From Rufibacter tibetensis (lineage in GTDB: Bacteria; Bacteroidota; Bacteroidia; Cytophagales; Hymenobacteraceae), in contig NZ_CP012643.1 in the NCBI RefSeq assembly GCF_001310085.1, positions 1,953,001 to 2,017,000 of the forward strand: a stretch of DNA of 64,000 nt. Reading direction: 5' to 3'. Shown piece after piece: positions 25,495 to 35,116 of the stretch. How positions within the stretch are numbered: the first letter of the stretch is position 1; every line of letters starts with the position of its first letter. Position numbers and translations under genes: made by a program. Below the pieces are notes generated by a model. It was not told the DNA's origin, did no database searches, and was given only the letters and a program-made list of their open reading frames with translations.

Positions 25495-26745
25495 ATGGAC
25501 CGTATCATTGAAAAGAAGCGCTGGACACCAAAGAAGATTGCCGGATATGCCGCTGCCGTCCTCCTCATAGGGTTGGTGACCTACTTCATTGGTTTCGCCG
25601 ATAACAGTTCTAAACTGAACGTGGAAAGCCAGAAGATTACCATGGCCACTGTGAGCCAGGGTTCTTTTCAGGAGTTTATTCCGGTAGACGGCACGGTGCA
25701 TCCCATTAAAACCATCCTGATTCCGGCGGTGGAAGGCGGTACCGTAGAAGAGAAATACCTGGAAGGCGGTAAACCGGTCAAACAAGGCGACCCCATTCTG
25801 AAACTCACCAACAACCGGCTGGTTTTGGACTTCATGAACCAGGAAACGCTCATGAACGACCTCATCAACAACCTCCAGAACTCCAAACTTAGCCTGCAAC
25901 AGAATAAATTTAACCTGAGACGCCGTTTGGCTACCTTAAACGCCCAGGTAGATGCCGCCAAAGACATTTACGAACGCAACATTTCATTATTTGAAGCCAA
26001 AGCCGTGTCTCAGCAGGAATTCTTTGCCTTCAAAAGAGAGTATGACCGCCTGAAAGCCGAGCGGGTGATTGAATTGGAGTCACAGAAATTTGAGGAGAAC
26101 AACGCCCGGCAGCAGATTGCCCAGTTAGAGGCCACCATTTCCCGCACCAGCCGCAACCTGCAGATGATGGAAGACAACCTCAAGAACCTGTACATCAAAG
26201 CCCCTATCTCTGGTCAACTTTCCTCTATCCAGGTGGAACTGGGTACGCCAGTGCAATCGGGTCAGGTGATTGGCCAGATAGATGACTTGAGCGGCTTTAA
26301 AGTAAAGGCCGAGTTGGACCAGCATTATGTAAGCCGGGTCTTCGCCGGACAACAAGCTTCTTTCACCTACAACGGCCAGACCTACCCGCTGGAGATTGCC
26401 CTGGTGTACTCAGAAGTAACCAATGGCCGCTTCCCGGTAGACATGAAGTTCATTGGCAAGGTCCCGGAAGGCATCCGCCGCGGACAGACCCTTCAGATCA
26501 GATTACAATTGTCTGATCCGGCCCCAGCGGTGTTACTGCCCCGGGGCGGGTTCTACCAAAGCACAGGCGGCGCCTGGGCCTATGTGCTGGATGAAACCGG
26601 CAAAGTAGCCACCAAGCGCAGCATCAGGCTAGGTCGTCAAAACCCAGAGTACTACGAAGTCTTGGAAGGCCTGAAACCCGGCGAACAGGTGATTGTCTCT
26701 TCCTATGACGCCTTCAACGACAAAGACAAGCTAGAGCTGAAGTAG
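25495..26745 (+). CDS. Periplasmic adaptor subunit of an ABC efflux system (HlyD/MacA-like)
   Basis: 416 residues. One membrane helix (about 17-35) anchors it; the lipoyl half-motif is at about 50-80 (FIPVDGTVHPIKT), a long coiled-coil hairpin at about 115-225, the second lipoyl half near 230 (LYIKAPISGQLSS), and a beta-barrel domain beyond. This is the membrane-fusion protein of a tripartite pump. ATPase and permease genes follow on the same strand. Regulation by the sigma-54 activator is predicted from the upstream sites. Confidence 0.9.
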   Translation: MDRIIEKKRWTPKKIAGYAAAVLLIGLVTYFIGFADNSSKLNVESQKITMATVSQGSFQEFIPVDGTVHPIKTILIPAVEGGTVEEKYLEGGKPVKQGDPILKLTNNRLVLDFMNQETLMNDLINNLQNSKLSLQQNKFNLRRRLATLNAQVDAAKDIYERNISLFEAKAVSQQEFFAFKREYDRLKAERVIELESQKFEENNARQQIAQLEATISRTSRNLQMMEDNLKNLYIKAPISGQLSSIQVELGTPVQSGQVIGQIDDLSGFKVKAELDQHYVSRVFAGQQASFTYNGQTYPLEIALVYSEVTNGRFPVDMKFIGKVPEGIRRGQTLQIRLQLSDPAPAVLLPRGGFYQSTGGAWAYVLDETGKVATKRSIRLGRQNPEYYEVLEGLKPGEQVIVSSYDAFNDKDKLELK

Positions 26746-26781
26746 TTCTGAGTCTTGAGTTCAGAGTTGAGCACGCACTCC

Positions 26782-26919
26782 GTCCCCCTTTGAAGGGGTA
26801 GGGGGATGACCAAGGAGATGGAAAAACCAGAAAGCGACATAAGTAGAAGATAAAAGATGATTCTCGGGAGTGCCAGATCAGCAAGAGAAATCATCCCCCT
26901 ACTCCCTTCGAAGGGGGAC
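26782..26919 (+). repeat. Inverted repeat pair within the efflux operon
   Basis: Two copies of an imperfect palindrome, about 28 nt each, in opposite orientation: 26782-26809 and 26891-26919, built from CCCCCTT and AAGGGG blocks. They fill most of the 228-bp gap between the adaptor and ATPase genes. This is a REP/BIME-like arrangement. Confidence 0.75.
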
Positions 26920-26973
26920 TGACCTGTAGAGTAATCAAACAATTAACAACCAGCCATAAACAACCAAAAGGAT

Positions 26974-27663
26974 ATGATAAAGACTGTCAATCTTCAGAAG
27001 AAATATACCACCGATGAGGTGGAAACCACTGCTCTAGTGAATGTGAACCTTAACGTGCGCCAAGGCGAGTTTGTGGCCATTATGGGGCCGTCTGGCTGTG
27101 GCAAATCCACGTTGCTGAACATCATCGGGTTGCTGGACAATCCCAGTAGCGGCGAGTTCTATTTCTTAGATACAGAAATTTCTAAATTCAGTGAGCGGCA
27201 GCGGGCGAACCTGCGCAAAGAGCATTTAGGCTTCGTGTTCCAGAGCTTCAATTTGATTGATGAACTGACGGTGTACGAAAACGTGGAACTGCCGTTGATT
27301 TACCTCAAAGTAGGCAACGCAGAACGCAAACAGCGCGTGGAGCAGGTACTGGAGCAAATGCAGATTGCCCACCGTCGCAACCACTTCCCGCAGCAGTTGT
27401 CGGGTGGACAGCAGCAGCGGGTGGCCATTGCCCGTGCGGTAGTTTCCAAACCAAAGCTGCTTCTCGCGGATGAGCCTACCGGTAACCTGGACTCAGCCCA
27501 CGGTCAGGAAGTGATGCAGCTGCTGAGCGCCTTAAACGAGCAAGGCACTACCATTGTGATGGTAACTCACTCCCCCACCGATGCTGACTACGCCCACCGC
27601 ATTGTAAACTTGTTTGACGGTCAAATCATCTCTGAAAACGTGAAAGAGCTCGCCATCCTGTAA
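26974..27663 (+). CDS. ABC transporter ATP-binding protein (MacB/LolD type)
   Basis: 229 residues. Walker [10 protein letters not shown] near 39-47, Q-loop [13 protein letters not shown], signature [14 protein letters not shown], Walker [14 protein letters not shown] and the H-loop VTH. Length and motifs place it in the MacB/LolD/FtsE family, which powers extracytoplasmic efflux or lipoprotein transport rather than solute import. It lies 11 bp before the permease gene. Confidence 0.94.
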   Translation: MIKTVNLQKKYTTDEVETTALVNVNLNVRQGEFVAIMGPSGCGKSTLLNIIGLLDNPSSGEFYFLDTEISKFSERQRANLRKEHLGFVFQSFNLIDELTVYENVELPLIYLKVGNAERKQRVEQVLEQMQIAHRRNHFPQQLSGGQQQRVAIARAVVSKPKLLLADEPTGNLDSAHGQEVMQLLSALNEQGTTIVMVTHSPTDADYAHRIVNLFDGQIISENVKELAIL

Positions 27664-27674
27664 CGCTGGTTGTC

Positions 27675-30086
27675 ATGTTCAAAAATTACCTTTTAGTTGC
27701 GGTACGCACGCTCAAACGCAACTTTGGCTACACTTCGCTCAACATTGTAGGCCTGGCGCTAGGTATTACGTGCAGCCTGCTACTCTTTCTGGTTATCCGG
27801 CACGAGCTCAGCTATGACAGGTTCCATAGCAAGGCAGACCGTATCTACCGCATCAATGTGGACAATGTATCAGCAAACGGCCCCGGGCACTCGGCAGGTA
27901 CCCCGTTTCCTATGCTGGCTACACTCAAAGCTTCTTTGCCAGAATTAAGCCCCGCTACGCACTTATTCAATGAAGAAGGGGGTACGTTCATGGTGTTGCC
28001 CACAAATGATCAGGAGCCGCCCAAGAAGTTCAGGGAAGAAAAGAACGTGCTGTTTGTGGAGCCTGCCTTCTTTGACTTGTTTGACTATTCTACCAACGGC
28101 ATTGATGGCAAGCAGGCCCTCAAAGACGTCAACACAGTCCTGCTAACCCAAACCATTGCAGACAAATACTTCCCGGGCGAGAACCCGGTAGGGAGAGTGG
28201 TGCGCATGAACAACAAAGTGAATCTGAAGGTAACCGGAGTAATTCCGGATGCGCCTGCCAACACAGACTTGCCTTACCAGATGCTCATTGACTATGAGTC
28301 CTCCAAAAAGATCAGCACCTTCGTCAACGATTCCTGGAATAGCACCTTCAGCAATCAGCAGGTGTACTTTGCCCTCCCTCCAGGCGCAAACCTAAAACAA
28401 GCCGAAGACCGCTTGAATGAAGTAACCGCTAAGTACCGTCCTCATTCCCCAGGCGAGAAAGAGCGGTACACGTTCCAGCCACTCACCCAAATGCATTTTG
28501 ATGAACGCTACGGAAACTTCAGTAACCGCACTGTCAGCAAAATCACGCTTTGGGCACTAGGGCTTATTGGAATGTTTCTGGTGCTGATTGCCTCCATCAA
28601 TTTTGTGAACCTGGCCACGGCACAAGCCTTGCGCAGGGCCAAAGAGGTGGGTATGCGCAAAGTACTGGGTGCCAGTAAACCCCAACTCATGACGCAGTTC
28701 CTGTTTGAAACCGGTTTAATCACCCTTACTGCCCTTTCGCTGTCAGTGGTGTTTGCCGAGTTGCTGTTACCGCAGTTAAACAAGTTGCTGGAACTACAAA
28801 TCACGTTTTCCATTGTACAGGACCCTCAGATGATGCTTTTCCTCGTGGCGGTACTAGTAGCGGTTACCTTCTTCGCGGGGTTTTATCCAGCGCTGGTCAT
28901 CTCTGGTTTCCAACCCATTTCTGCGCTTAAAAGTAAGACTGCTACGGCAAAGGTGGCCGGCTTATCATTGCGCCGAACCTTGGTGGTGTTGCAGTTCACC
29001 ATTTGCCAGGTACTCATCATCTGTACCATCATTGTGCACAACCAGATGAAGTACTTCCGATCAGCTTCGCTGGGGTTTGATAAGGAGGCAATTGTGAACA
29101 TTTCCCTCCCTTCGGGCAAAGCCCAAGACTTAATGGCGCTCCGGCCTCAACTAGAAGCACATCCTGCTATCAAGGCAACCTCTTTCGCCATTGCCCCACC
29201 ATCGGCCAACATTGACATGAACACCTCTTTCAAATATGATGACTTTTCTGTGGAACGCAACTTCAGCGTGAACATGAAAATGGCAGATGAGCATTACCTG
29301 AAAACATTCAACATCCCGTTGTTGGCAGGCCGCATGTACGAGAAGAGCGACACCATGCGCGAGTTTTTGGTCAATGAAACCTTCCTGAGACAAGTAGGCG
29401 AAACCAACCCACACGCTGCTGTTGGCAAAGACCTGATGGTGAACGGAGGACAATCTAAAGGCAAAATTGTGGGAGTGGTAAAAGACTTTCACCTGGCCTC
29501 TTTACGGGACGAGATTCCGCCGGTAGTGATGTCCACCTTCAGTGATATTTACATGTTCCTTAATGTAAAACTAGAGCAGAAGGATGCAAAAGAGGCACTG
29601 GCGCATCTGCAGAATGTCTACCAAACTGCCTACCCAGACGATGTCTTCCACTATGAATTTTTCGACGACTCCATCGCCCGGTTTTATGAAGAGGAACAAC
29701 GGCAGGCGCACCTGTTCAAAGTCTTCTCTGTGATTGCCATCTTGATCGGCTGCCTGGGGCTTTACGGATTGGTATCGTTCATGGTGGCGCAACGCACCAA
29801 AGAAGTGGGCGTGCGCAAGGTGCTGGGAGCTTCCTCGGCCAGCATTGTGGGCTTGTTCTCCATTGACTTCGTGAAACTAGTGCTGATCGCCTTTGTCATC
29901 GCCGGGCCTATTTCTTACTACTTCATGGACAAGTGGCTGCAGGATTTTACCTACCGCATTAACATTGGGTCCTGGGTATTTCTGGCCGCCGGCGCGCTGA
30001 CCTTGTTGATTGCTTTGACTACCGTGAGCGTGCAAGCTCTGCGAGCGGCGTTCTCTAATCCGGTACGGGCTTTGAAAACAGAATAG
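27675..30086 (+). CDS. ABC transporter permease with FtsX domains (MacB-like)
   Basis: 803 residues. An N-terminal helix (about 21-41), a MacB periplasmic core domain (about 50-280), three helices of a first FtsX domain (about 290-420), a second periplasmic domain, and a second FtsX domain at about 690-790. Two copies of the R-x-K-E-V-G-(M/V)-R-K-V-L-G-A motif (near 330 and 715) are the coupling helices to the ATPase. The duplicated form, about 800 residues, is common in Bacteroidota. With the two genes before it, it forms a type VII-like exporter whose substrate is unknown. Confidence 0.92.
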   Translation: MFKNYLLVAVRTLKRNFGYTSLNIVGLALGITCSLLLFLVIRHELSYDRFHSKADRIYRINVDNVSANGPGHSAGTPFPMLATLKASLPELSPATHLFNEEGGTFMVLPTNDQEPPKKFREEKNVLFVEPAFFDLFDYSTNGIDGKQALKDVNTVLLTQTIADKYFPGENPVGRVVRMNNKVNLKVTGVIPDAPANTDLPYQMLIDYESSKKISTFVNDSWNSTFSNQQVYFALPPGANLKQAEDRLNEVTAKYRPHSPGEKERYTFQPLTQMHFDERYGNFSNRTVSKITLWALGLIGMFLVLIASINFVNLATAQALRRAKEVGMRKVLGASKPQLMTQFLFETGLITLTALSLSVVFAELLLPQLNKLLELQITFSIVQDPQMMLFLVAVLVAVTFFAGFYPALVISGFQPISALKSKTATAKVAGLSLRRTLVVLQFTICQVLIICTIIVHNQMKYFRSASLGFDKEAIVNISLPSGKAQDLMALRPQLEAHPAIKATSFAIAPPSANIDMNTSFKYDDFSVERNFSVNMKMADEHYLKTFNIPLLAGRMYEKSDTMREFLVNETFLRQVGETNPHAAVGKDLMVNGGQSKGKIVGVVKDFHLASLRDEIPPVVMSTFSDIYMFLNVKLEQKDAKEALAHLQNVYQTAYPDDVFHYEFFDDSIARFYEEEQRQAHLFKVFSVIAILIGCLGLYGLVSFMVAQRTKEVGVRKVLGASSASIVGLFSIDFVKLVLIAFVIAGPISYYFMDKWLQDFTYRINIGSWVFLAAGALTLLIALTTVSVQALRAAFSNPVRALKTE

Positions 30087-30177
30087 AAGGTATTATCAAT
30101 TATTCGTTTTACGGGCCTTTTACATAAAACAGCCTTAAAACAGGAGTAGTACTTGGTTAAGATTGATTCTCATAGAT

Positions 30178-30215
30178 AATCCCCGCCGTTCTCTACGGCA
30201 GGGATTATTTATTTT
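30178..30215 (+). terminator. Terminator of the efflux operon
   Basis: AATCCC and GCCGT (30178-30189) pair with ACGGC and GGGATT (30195-30206) around one mismatch, followed by an AT-rich T-containing tail. Confidence 0.65.
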
Positions 30216-30382
30216 ATGGTTAGGCAGGAAAGGGCATGCAGAAAACTAAATCTTCAATGGAACCGTTTAAGACGCTTTATTTCTTACTTTTACCGAAATG
30301 CCTCACGCCCATTGTTTCTGGGCTTTTATCTGAAAAGGAGGCATAAACTGTTACACTGTCTTCTTAACTGACAAGTCCCTTT

Positions 30383-31270
30383 ATGAACAAAGAAAGCGCC
30401 GCTGCCCTGAAAGGAAAGAAAAAGCAAATCATGGAAACCTGGATGGGCAACCAGACCAAGGACGCCGCCCTTCGGGACGACCTCATGAGCGTGGCAGAAT
30501 TGCAGCAGCAATCAGAAGAATTTTTAAACTCCCTGTTAAAAGCCTTTGCCTCTCCACAGGCAGATGATACAGATTCGGCTGGGTATGAACCCATCCACGA
30601 TATCTTAAACGAGATTTCTATTTCCCGGGCACGCCAAGGCTTCTCGCCCCGCGAAACCAGTTCTTATATTCTGAGCCTGAAAGAGGTTCTGAGCCACACG
30701 CTGGAAGAGCGATTCAGAGAAGAGCCAGCTACTCTTTACAAAGAGATCATCTCCATGAACAAGATCATGGATAGCCTGAGCCTGCTAACCACAGAAACGT
30801 ATATCAAAGGCCGTGAAGAGGTGATCCTGCGCCAGACCAATGAAATGAGTGAAATCTCCACGCCGGTGATACGCGTGTGGGAAGGCATTCTGGCTTTACC
30901 CATCATCGGGACTTTAGACAGCGCCCGTACCCAGGTGGTAATGGAAGCTTTGCTGGAAGAGATTGTAGCTACCGGTAGCCGCATTGCCATTCTGGATATC
31001 TCAGGTGTACCTACCGTTGACTCGCTGGTAGCCCAGCATTTAATTAAAACCGTGAGTGCCGCCAGACTGATGGGAGCCGAGTGTATCATCAGTGGAATCA
31101 GAGCTGAAATTGCCCAGACCATTGTGCACTTAGGCATTGACCTCACCAACATCTACACCAAAGCCTCCCTGGCCAGTGCCCTGAAGATGTCTTTCTCTAT
31201 GCTGAACATCCAGGTGACAAAAGCGGCGCCAAACGCCCAGTTAGGGTCTAAACAGAACTTCGGGTTTTAA
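30383..31270 (+). CDS. rsbR: RsbR-type stressosome protein (RsbRD N-terminal + STAS)
   Basis: 295 residues. The N-terminal half (about 1-150) is an all-helical RsbR N-terminal sensory domain; the C-terminal half (about 165-275) is a STAS domain with LDISGVPTVDSLVAQHLI and ISGIRAEIAQTIVHLGIDL, which match the phosphorylatable region of B. subtilis RsbR closely. It builds the stressosome scaffold with RsbS and binds RsbT. The gene opens an operon of five genes in which rsbS follows after 12 bp. Confidence 0.92.
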   Translation: MNKESAAALKGKKKQIMETWMGNQTKDAALRDDLMSVAELQQQSEEFLNSLLKAFASPQADDTDSAGYEPIHDILNEISISRARQGFSPRETSSYILSLKEVLSHTLEERFREEPATLYKEIISMNKIMDSLSLLTTETYIKGREEVILRQTNEMSEISTPVIRVWEGILALPIIGTLDSARTQVVMEALLEEIVATGSRIAILDISGVPTVDSLVAQHLIKTVSAARLMGAECIISGIRAEIAQTIVHLGIDLTNIYTKASLASALKMSFSMLNIQVTKAAPNAQLGSKQNFGF

Positions 31271-31282
31271 GTAAACGCTGCC

Positions 31283-31681
31283 ATGGAAAGAATTCCTATT
31301 TTAAAAATGGGCCCCTTCCTGCTGGTAACTATCCAAGTGGATTTGTATGACCGGCTGGCCCTTACCCTGGAGAACGACCTCATCAACATGGTGAGCAAGA
31401 CTGAAGCCAAAGGAGTATTGATTGACATTTCTGCCGTAAGCATTGTGGACTCTTTCATGGGTCGCATTCTGGGCAATATTGCGTCTATGTCTAAGATCAT
31501 GGATGCCGCCACGGTAGTAGTGGGAATGCAGCCAGCGGTTGCCATTACCCTGGTAGAACTAGGCCTTACGCTCTCAGGCGTACACACCGCGTTAGATGTA
31601 GAACAGGGCATGGAGCTATTGCGCAACAAAATTGGCCAACTAGAACAGGATGAGGAAGGCCTCTATGATAGTTTTATCTAA
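31283..31681 (+). CDS. rsbS: RsbS-type stressosome STAS protein
   Basis: 132 residues, a single STAS domain. The conserved Ser of RsbS is at S57 in SIVDSFMGR, the site phosphorylated by RsbT in B. subtilis. RsbS and RsbR make the stressosome core that holds RsbT until stress. The stop codon lies inside the following rsbT gene (17-bp overlap), suggesting translational coupling. Confidence 0.92.
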   Translation: MERIPILKMGPFLLVTIQVDLYDRLALTLENDLINMVSKTEAKGVLIDISAVSIVDSFMGRILGNIASMSKIMDAATVVVGMQPAVAITLVELGLTLSGVHTALDVEQGMELLRNKIGQLEQDEEGLYDSFI

Positions 31682-32078
31682 AGAGAAGCTTCCCATACAG
31701 AAAGAACAGGACGTAGTTCTGTTCCGGAACCGAATAAAAGAATTAGCCACCAAAATTGGGATGAGCCTGGTCAACCAAACCAAGCTCATCACGGCGGCCA
31801 GTGAATTAGTGAGAAACATGCTGCGTTACGGCGGCGGCGGCATTACGCAGTTAGAGATTGTCAGCCGAAACAGCATTCCAGGAGTCCGGCTTGTTTTCAA
31901 AGATGAGGGGCCAGGCATCAAAGACGTAACATTAGCCATGAAAGACGGTTATTCTACCGGAAAAAGCTTAGGACTGGGGTTGCCAGGAGCCAAACGCCTC
32001 GTCAATGAATTTGACATTAAGAGCGAAATTGGCAAGGGCACCACGGTCACAATTATCCGGTGGAAAAATGGACTTTAA
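31665..32078 (+). CDS. rsbT: RsbT-type serine kinase / ATP-binding switch protein
   Basis: 137 residues from the ATG at 31665, which restores the usual RsbT N-terminus. GHKL kinase fold: N-box AASELVRNMLRY, G1 box DEGPGI, G2 box GLGLPGAKRLV. RsbT phosphorylates RsbS/RsbR and then activates a downstream partner; in Bacillus that is the phosphatase RsbU. No RsbU, RsbV, RsbW or sigma-B is present in this window, so the output is probably the next two proteins. Overlaps both neighbours. Confidence 0.92.
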   Translation: MIVLSKEKLPIQKEQDVVLFRNRIKELATKIGMSLVNQTKLITAASELVRNMLRYGGGGITQLEIVSRNSIPGVRLVFKDEGPGIKDVTLAMKDGYSTGKSLGLGLPGAKRLVNEFDIKSEIGKGTTVTIIRWKNGL

Positions 32079-33111
32079 TTTTGCTGAACATCACTACTTC
32101 CCTCTTGCAGACCGCACCTTTCAAAACATTGTTCGGCGCGACATTGGCAAGATAGCTGAAGCCTCTGGTTTCTCTGAGGCTGAAGTAGGCAGGGTGAGCA
32201 TTGTCGTCACAGAGATGGCCACCAATTTGGTGAAGCACGCCCAGTCAAAGGGCGGTGAGCTGCTAGTAAAGCCTATCTGCCTGGAAAACGGGGAAACCTG
32301 CGGCATAGAGCTGATCTGCCTGGACAACGGCCCCGGCATGAGCGATCCGCAGCGCATGATGGAGGACGGCGTCTCTACCTTCGGGAGCATGGGCCAGGGC
32401 TTAGGCGCCATAAAACGGCAATCTGACTTCTTTGATATCTATTCACAGCGCGGTTTAGGCACGGCCATTCTCTGCCGCATCTACCGGAAAGGCAAAGCAC
32501 CCAAATCAGCGGCCAGAAGCGAACAGCGGTTCCAGATGGGGGCAGTACTGGTTCCTAAACCCGGCGAAAAGGTAAGCGGTGATGGCTGGGGATTACGCCT
32601 GTCACACCAGGGCGCTTACCTCATGGTGCTGGACGGCTTAGGCCACGGGGAATATGCCCACGAAGCGGCCACTACTGCCCTACAAGCCTTTCGGCAGCAA
32701 CCCAAGCAAACGCCTTCTGAGATGTTACGGGGCGTCCATGCCGCGATCAAAAGAACCCGGGGAGCCGTGGGTGCAATTGCCCATTGGAATGCAGAAGCCG
32801 GCACTTTGCTTTTCTGCGGGATCGGGAACATTGCAGGGCGCCTCATCATGCCAGACAAACCCAAAAGCCTGCTTTCTTATAATGGTACACTGGGTATGAG
32901 TGTCCCTACTACCATCAATGACCAGCACCTTACCTGGGAACGGGGAAATACCATGATCCTGCACTCAGATGGGCTGAAAAGCCGGTGGGATTTAGGAAAG
33001 TACCCGGAACTGACGAGGCATGATCCTACGTTGATAGCGGCAGTACTCTACAAGGACAATACCCGTACCACCGATGATACCTTAGTGGTAGTGGTACGCG
33101 CCACTGAATAA
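32068..33111 (+). CDS. HATPase (RsbW-like) - PP2C phosphatase fusion (RsbX/SpoIIE type)
   Basis: 347 residues from the ATG at 32068 (11-bp overlap with rsbT). Residues 1-140 are a GHKL ATP-binding domain (VTEMATNLVKHA, DNGPGM, GQGLGAI). Residues about 150-345 are a PP2C-like serine phosphatase with DGLGHGEYA and HSDGLKSRWDL carrying metal-binding Asp residues. In Bacillus, RsbX is the stand-alone feedback phosphatase that resets RsbS/RsbR; here it is fused to an ATPase. The length and fused kinase make it both a possible reset enzyme and a receiver of RsbT signal. Confidence 0.88.
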   Translation: MDFNFAEHHYFPLADRTFQNIVRRDIGKIAEASGFSEAEVGRVSIVVTEMATNLVKHAQSKGGELLVKPICLENGETCGIELICLDNGPGMSDPQRMMEDGVSTFGSMGQGLGAIKRQSDFFDIYSQRGLGTAILCRIYRKGKAPKSAARSEQRFQMGAVLVPKPGEKVSGDGWGLRLSHQGAYLMVLDGLGHGEYAHEAATTALQAFRQQPKQTPSEMLRGVHAAIKRTRGAVGAIAHWNAEAGTLLFCGIGNIAGRLIMPDKPKSLLSYNGTLGMSVPTTINDQHLTWERGNTMILHSDGLKSRWDLGKYPELTRHDPTLIAAVLYKDNTRTTDDTLVVVVRATE

Positions 33112-33114
33112 CCC

Positions 33115-34446
33115 ATGGACCTACATATTACCACCATAAAGCTGCAAAACGAGTTGGATGTTGTACTGGCCTATAAACGGACGATGCAGCTTTCAGAATT
33201 CTCTGGGTTACCGGTTGCTTCCCAAACCAAGTTCGCTACAGCTGTCTCTGAGATCTGCCGTAACGTGCTGGAGCACGTGGGAGAAGGAATTATTCGGTTT
33301 AACATGTTGGAAACCCGTGGGATTCTGCTGCTGGAGGCGCTAGTCACAGACAGAGGCCGGGGGATTCCTAACGTGCATGATATTCTGGATCGGAAGTATA
33401 CGCCCTCCGGCGGCAAAGGCCAGGGCATCTACAGCTCCCGCAAGTTGGTAGACTATTTCTTCCTGGACAGTGACTTTGAAAAGGGTACCCGCGTACGGCT
33501 GCAGAAACGCATCCCGGCCAACCACCCGCCCATCAACAAAGCCATCATCCAGGGCTGGGCCGATTACTTCAACAATGAGTCTGAGATCTCGCCTTACGCG
33601 GAGATAAAGCGGCAGAACATGCAGCTGATTGAGCTGATGGAGCAATTACGGGTCCGCACCATTGAGGCAGAATTTCAACTGCAGGAAATCCAGCACCTGA
33701 ACCAGGAACTGCAAACCTCTAACCATGAAATCAATGCCCTGTTGCAGGAGCGTGACACCAAAAACAAGCAGTTAGAAAGGGTAAACAAGACTCTGGATGA
33801 ATTTGCCCACACCATCACCCATGACTTGAAAGCTCCGCTGCAAAACCTGATTGGGTTATCAGAGGCAGTTACAGATTATCTGGAAGAAGGGAGCAAAGAT
33901 GATGCGGTAGGGGTAATGCCTATGGTCTTGCTACAGGTTAAGCGCATGGAGCACTTGATTACTGATGTACTGGCGTATTCGTTAACCGGCCGGCAACAGG
34001 TTCAAAAGAAACTGATTTCTGTAGGCGACCTGGTGACCACTATTGCCTCTGCTTTGACTGTGCCCAATGGCTTTGAAATTCACATTTCAGATAACCTCCC
34101 CGTGCTGGTTGCTGAAGAAATATACTTGCAGCAAATCTTCAGCAACCTGCTAAGCAATGCTGTAAAGTATCATGATTTACCGAACGGCAAAATCTGGGTG
34201 ACCGCTTTCCAGCAGAACGGGCACTGGGAATTTGTAGTGGAAGACAATGGCCCGGGTATTCCGGCTCAGGACCAGGAAAAAGTATTTGAATTATTTGAAA
34301 CGACCAGTGATGTGAACCACCCAGATAGTACGGGCATTGGCTTAGCCATTGTCCGGAAGATCATGGAAGAAAAAGGCGGCCGCGTCTGGGTTCACTCAGA
34401 TGGCAGGGGAACGGCCATGCATTTCACCTGGCCGCTGGAGAAGTAA
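33115..34446 (+). CDS. RsbW-like ATPase - histidine kinase fusion
   Basis: 443 residues. N-terminal GHKL domain (about 1-135: TAVSEICRNVLEHV, DRGRGIPN, GQGIYSSRKLV), a coiled coil (about 165-225, heptads of Gln/Leu), then a histidine kinase: phospho-acceptor TITHDLKAPLQNLIG (H near 239), N-box NLLSNAVKYH, DNGPGIP and TGIGLAIVRKI. The two ATPase modules suggest that a stressosome signal is passed to a phospho-relay. It begins 3 bp after the phosphatase gene and ends before a terminator, beyond which a response regulator gene is convergent. Confidence 0.88.
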   Translation: MDLHITTIKLQNELDVVLAYKRTMQLSEFSGLPVASQTKFATAVSEICRNVLEHVGEGIIRFNMLETRGILLLEALVTDRGRGIPNVHDILDRKYTPSGGKGQGIYSSRKLVDYFFLDSDFEKGTRVRLQKRIPANHPPINKAIIQGWADYFNNESEISPYAEIKRQNMQLIELMEQLRVRTIEAEFQLQEIQHLNQELQTSNHEINALLQERDTKNKQLERVNKTLDEFAHTITHDLKAPLQNLIGLSEAVTDYLEEGSKDDAVGVMPMVLLQVKRMEHLITDVLAYSLTGRQQVQKKLISVGDLVTTIASALTVPNGFEIHISDNLPVLVAEEIYLQQIFSNLLSNAVKYHDLPNGKIWVTAFQQNGHWEFVVEDNGPGIPAQDQEKVFELFETTSDVNHPDSTGIGLAIVRKIMEEKGGRVWVHSDGRGTAMHFTWPLEK

Positions 34447-34484
34447 TCACTACTAGAGCTAACAAACCAACTGGTGCACTCCAC

Positions 34485-34533
34485 CTTATAACACAAAAGG
34501 CGCAGTAACAAACTGCGCCTTTTGTGTTATAAG
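34485..34533. terminator. Bidirectional terminator between stress operon and response regulator
   Basis: A perfect 22-bp inverted repeat (34485-34506 with 34512-34533) and a 5-nt loop. It separates two convergent genes and would end transcription from both sides. Confidence 0.88.
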
Positions 34534-34545
34534 AAAAGGTAGATT

Positions 34546-34968
34546 TTAGTGCTTTTGGTAATAATCGGCCATAATCTCCTTTATGTCACTTTCTGTTAGA
34601 GCTTTAGAGAAGTGCTTCTTCACGGAAGTATAGCCTTTCAGTCTTTCCAGATCATAGAAACTGGCAGAGGAGGTCAGCATCAGAATAATCATGCTCCCGT
34701 CTTGTGACAGGTTTAAGGCATGGTATTCATCCAGAAAGCTAAATCCATCCATCACGGGCATTTTGATGTCCAGGAAAATAAGATCTGGATAAGTAACTCC
34801 GTCTTGGTTCGACTTCTGCAGGTACTCTAAGGCCTCAGCTCCATTCTTCTTCACCAAAATTTCTTTGGCTACCCCCAACTTGGTCAATAAACGCTTGTTT
34901 ACAAAATTGGTAGTATCATCATCATCTACCAACATAATTAAATCCAATGGATCAAATTGGGTTGTCAT
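34546..34968 (-). CDS. Single-domain response regulator (CheY-like)
   Basis: 140 residues: one receiver domain with acidic residues DDDD near 15-18, phospho-acceptor D67 in FLDIKMPVMDG, a Thr/Ser in MLTSSAS and a Lys in VKKHFSKAL. No output domain. Its neighbours make it a candidate partner of the RsbW-histidine kinase fusion gene, which ends 99 bp away on the opposite strand. Candidate -7 box TATATTTG at 35029-35022. Confidence 0.9.
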   Translation of the reverse strand: MTTQFDPLDLIMLVDDDDTTNFVNKRLLTKLGVAKEILVKKNGAEALEYLQKSNQDGVTYPDLIFLDIKMPVMDGFSFLDEYHALNLSQDGSMIILMLTSSASFYDLERLKGYTSVKKHFSKALTESDIKEIMADYYQKH

Positions 34969-35021
34969 ACAAATCTTATCTTATAGAATGGATTAGAGAA
35001 AGCCTCTAGGGGTCTATGGCA

Positions 35022-35029
35022 CAAATATA
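35022..35029 (-). promoter_or_regulatory. Candidate -7 box of the response-regulator gene
   Basis: Leftward TATATTTG matches TAnnTTTG exactly, 54 nt before the start codon. A TTG sequence lies 22 nt upstream, a little far for a -33 box. Confidence 0.4.
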
Positions 35030-35116
35030 CCAAACAATATCTATCCTCTTACAACTTAATTACGTCCTATCAAAATACCGCACTAGTACACTGCATGTAT
35101 AAATACGATTTTTAAG

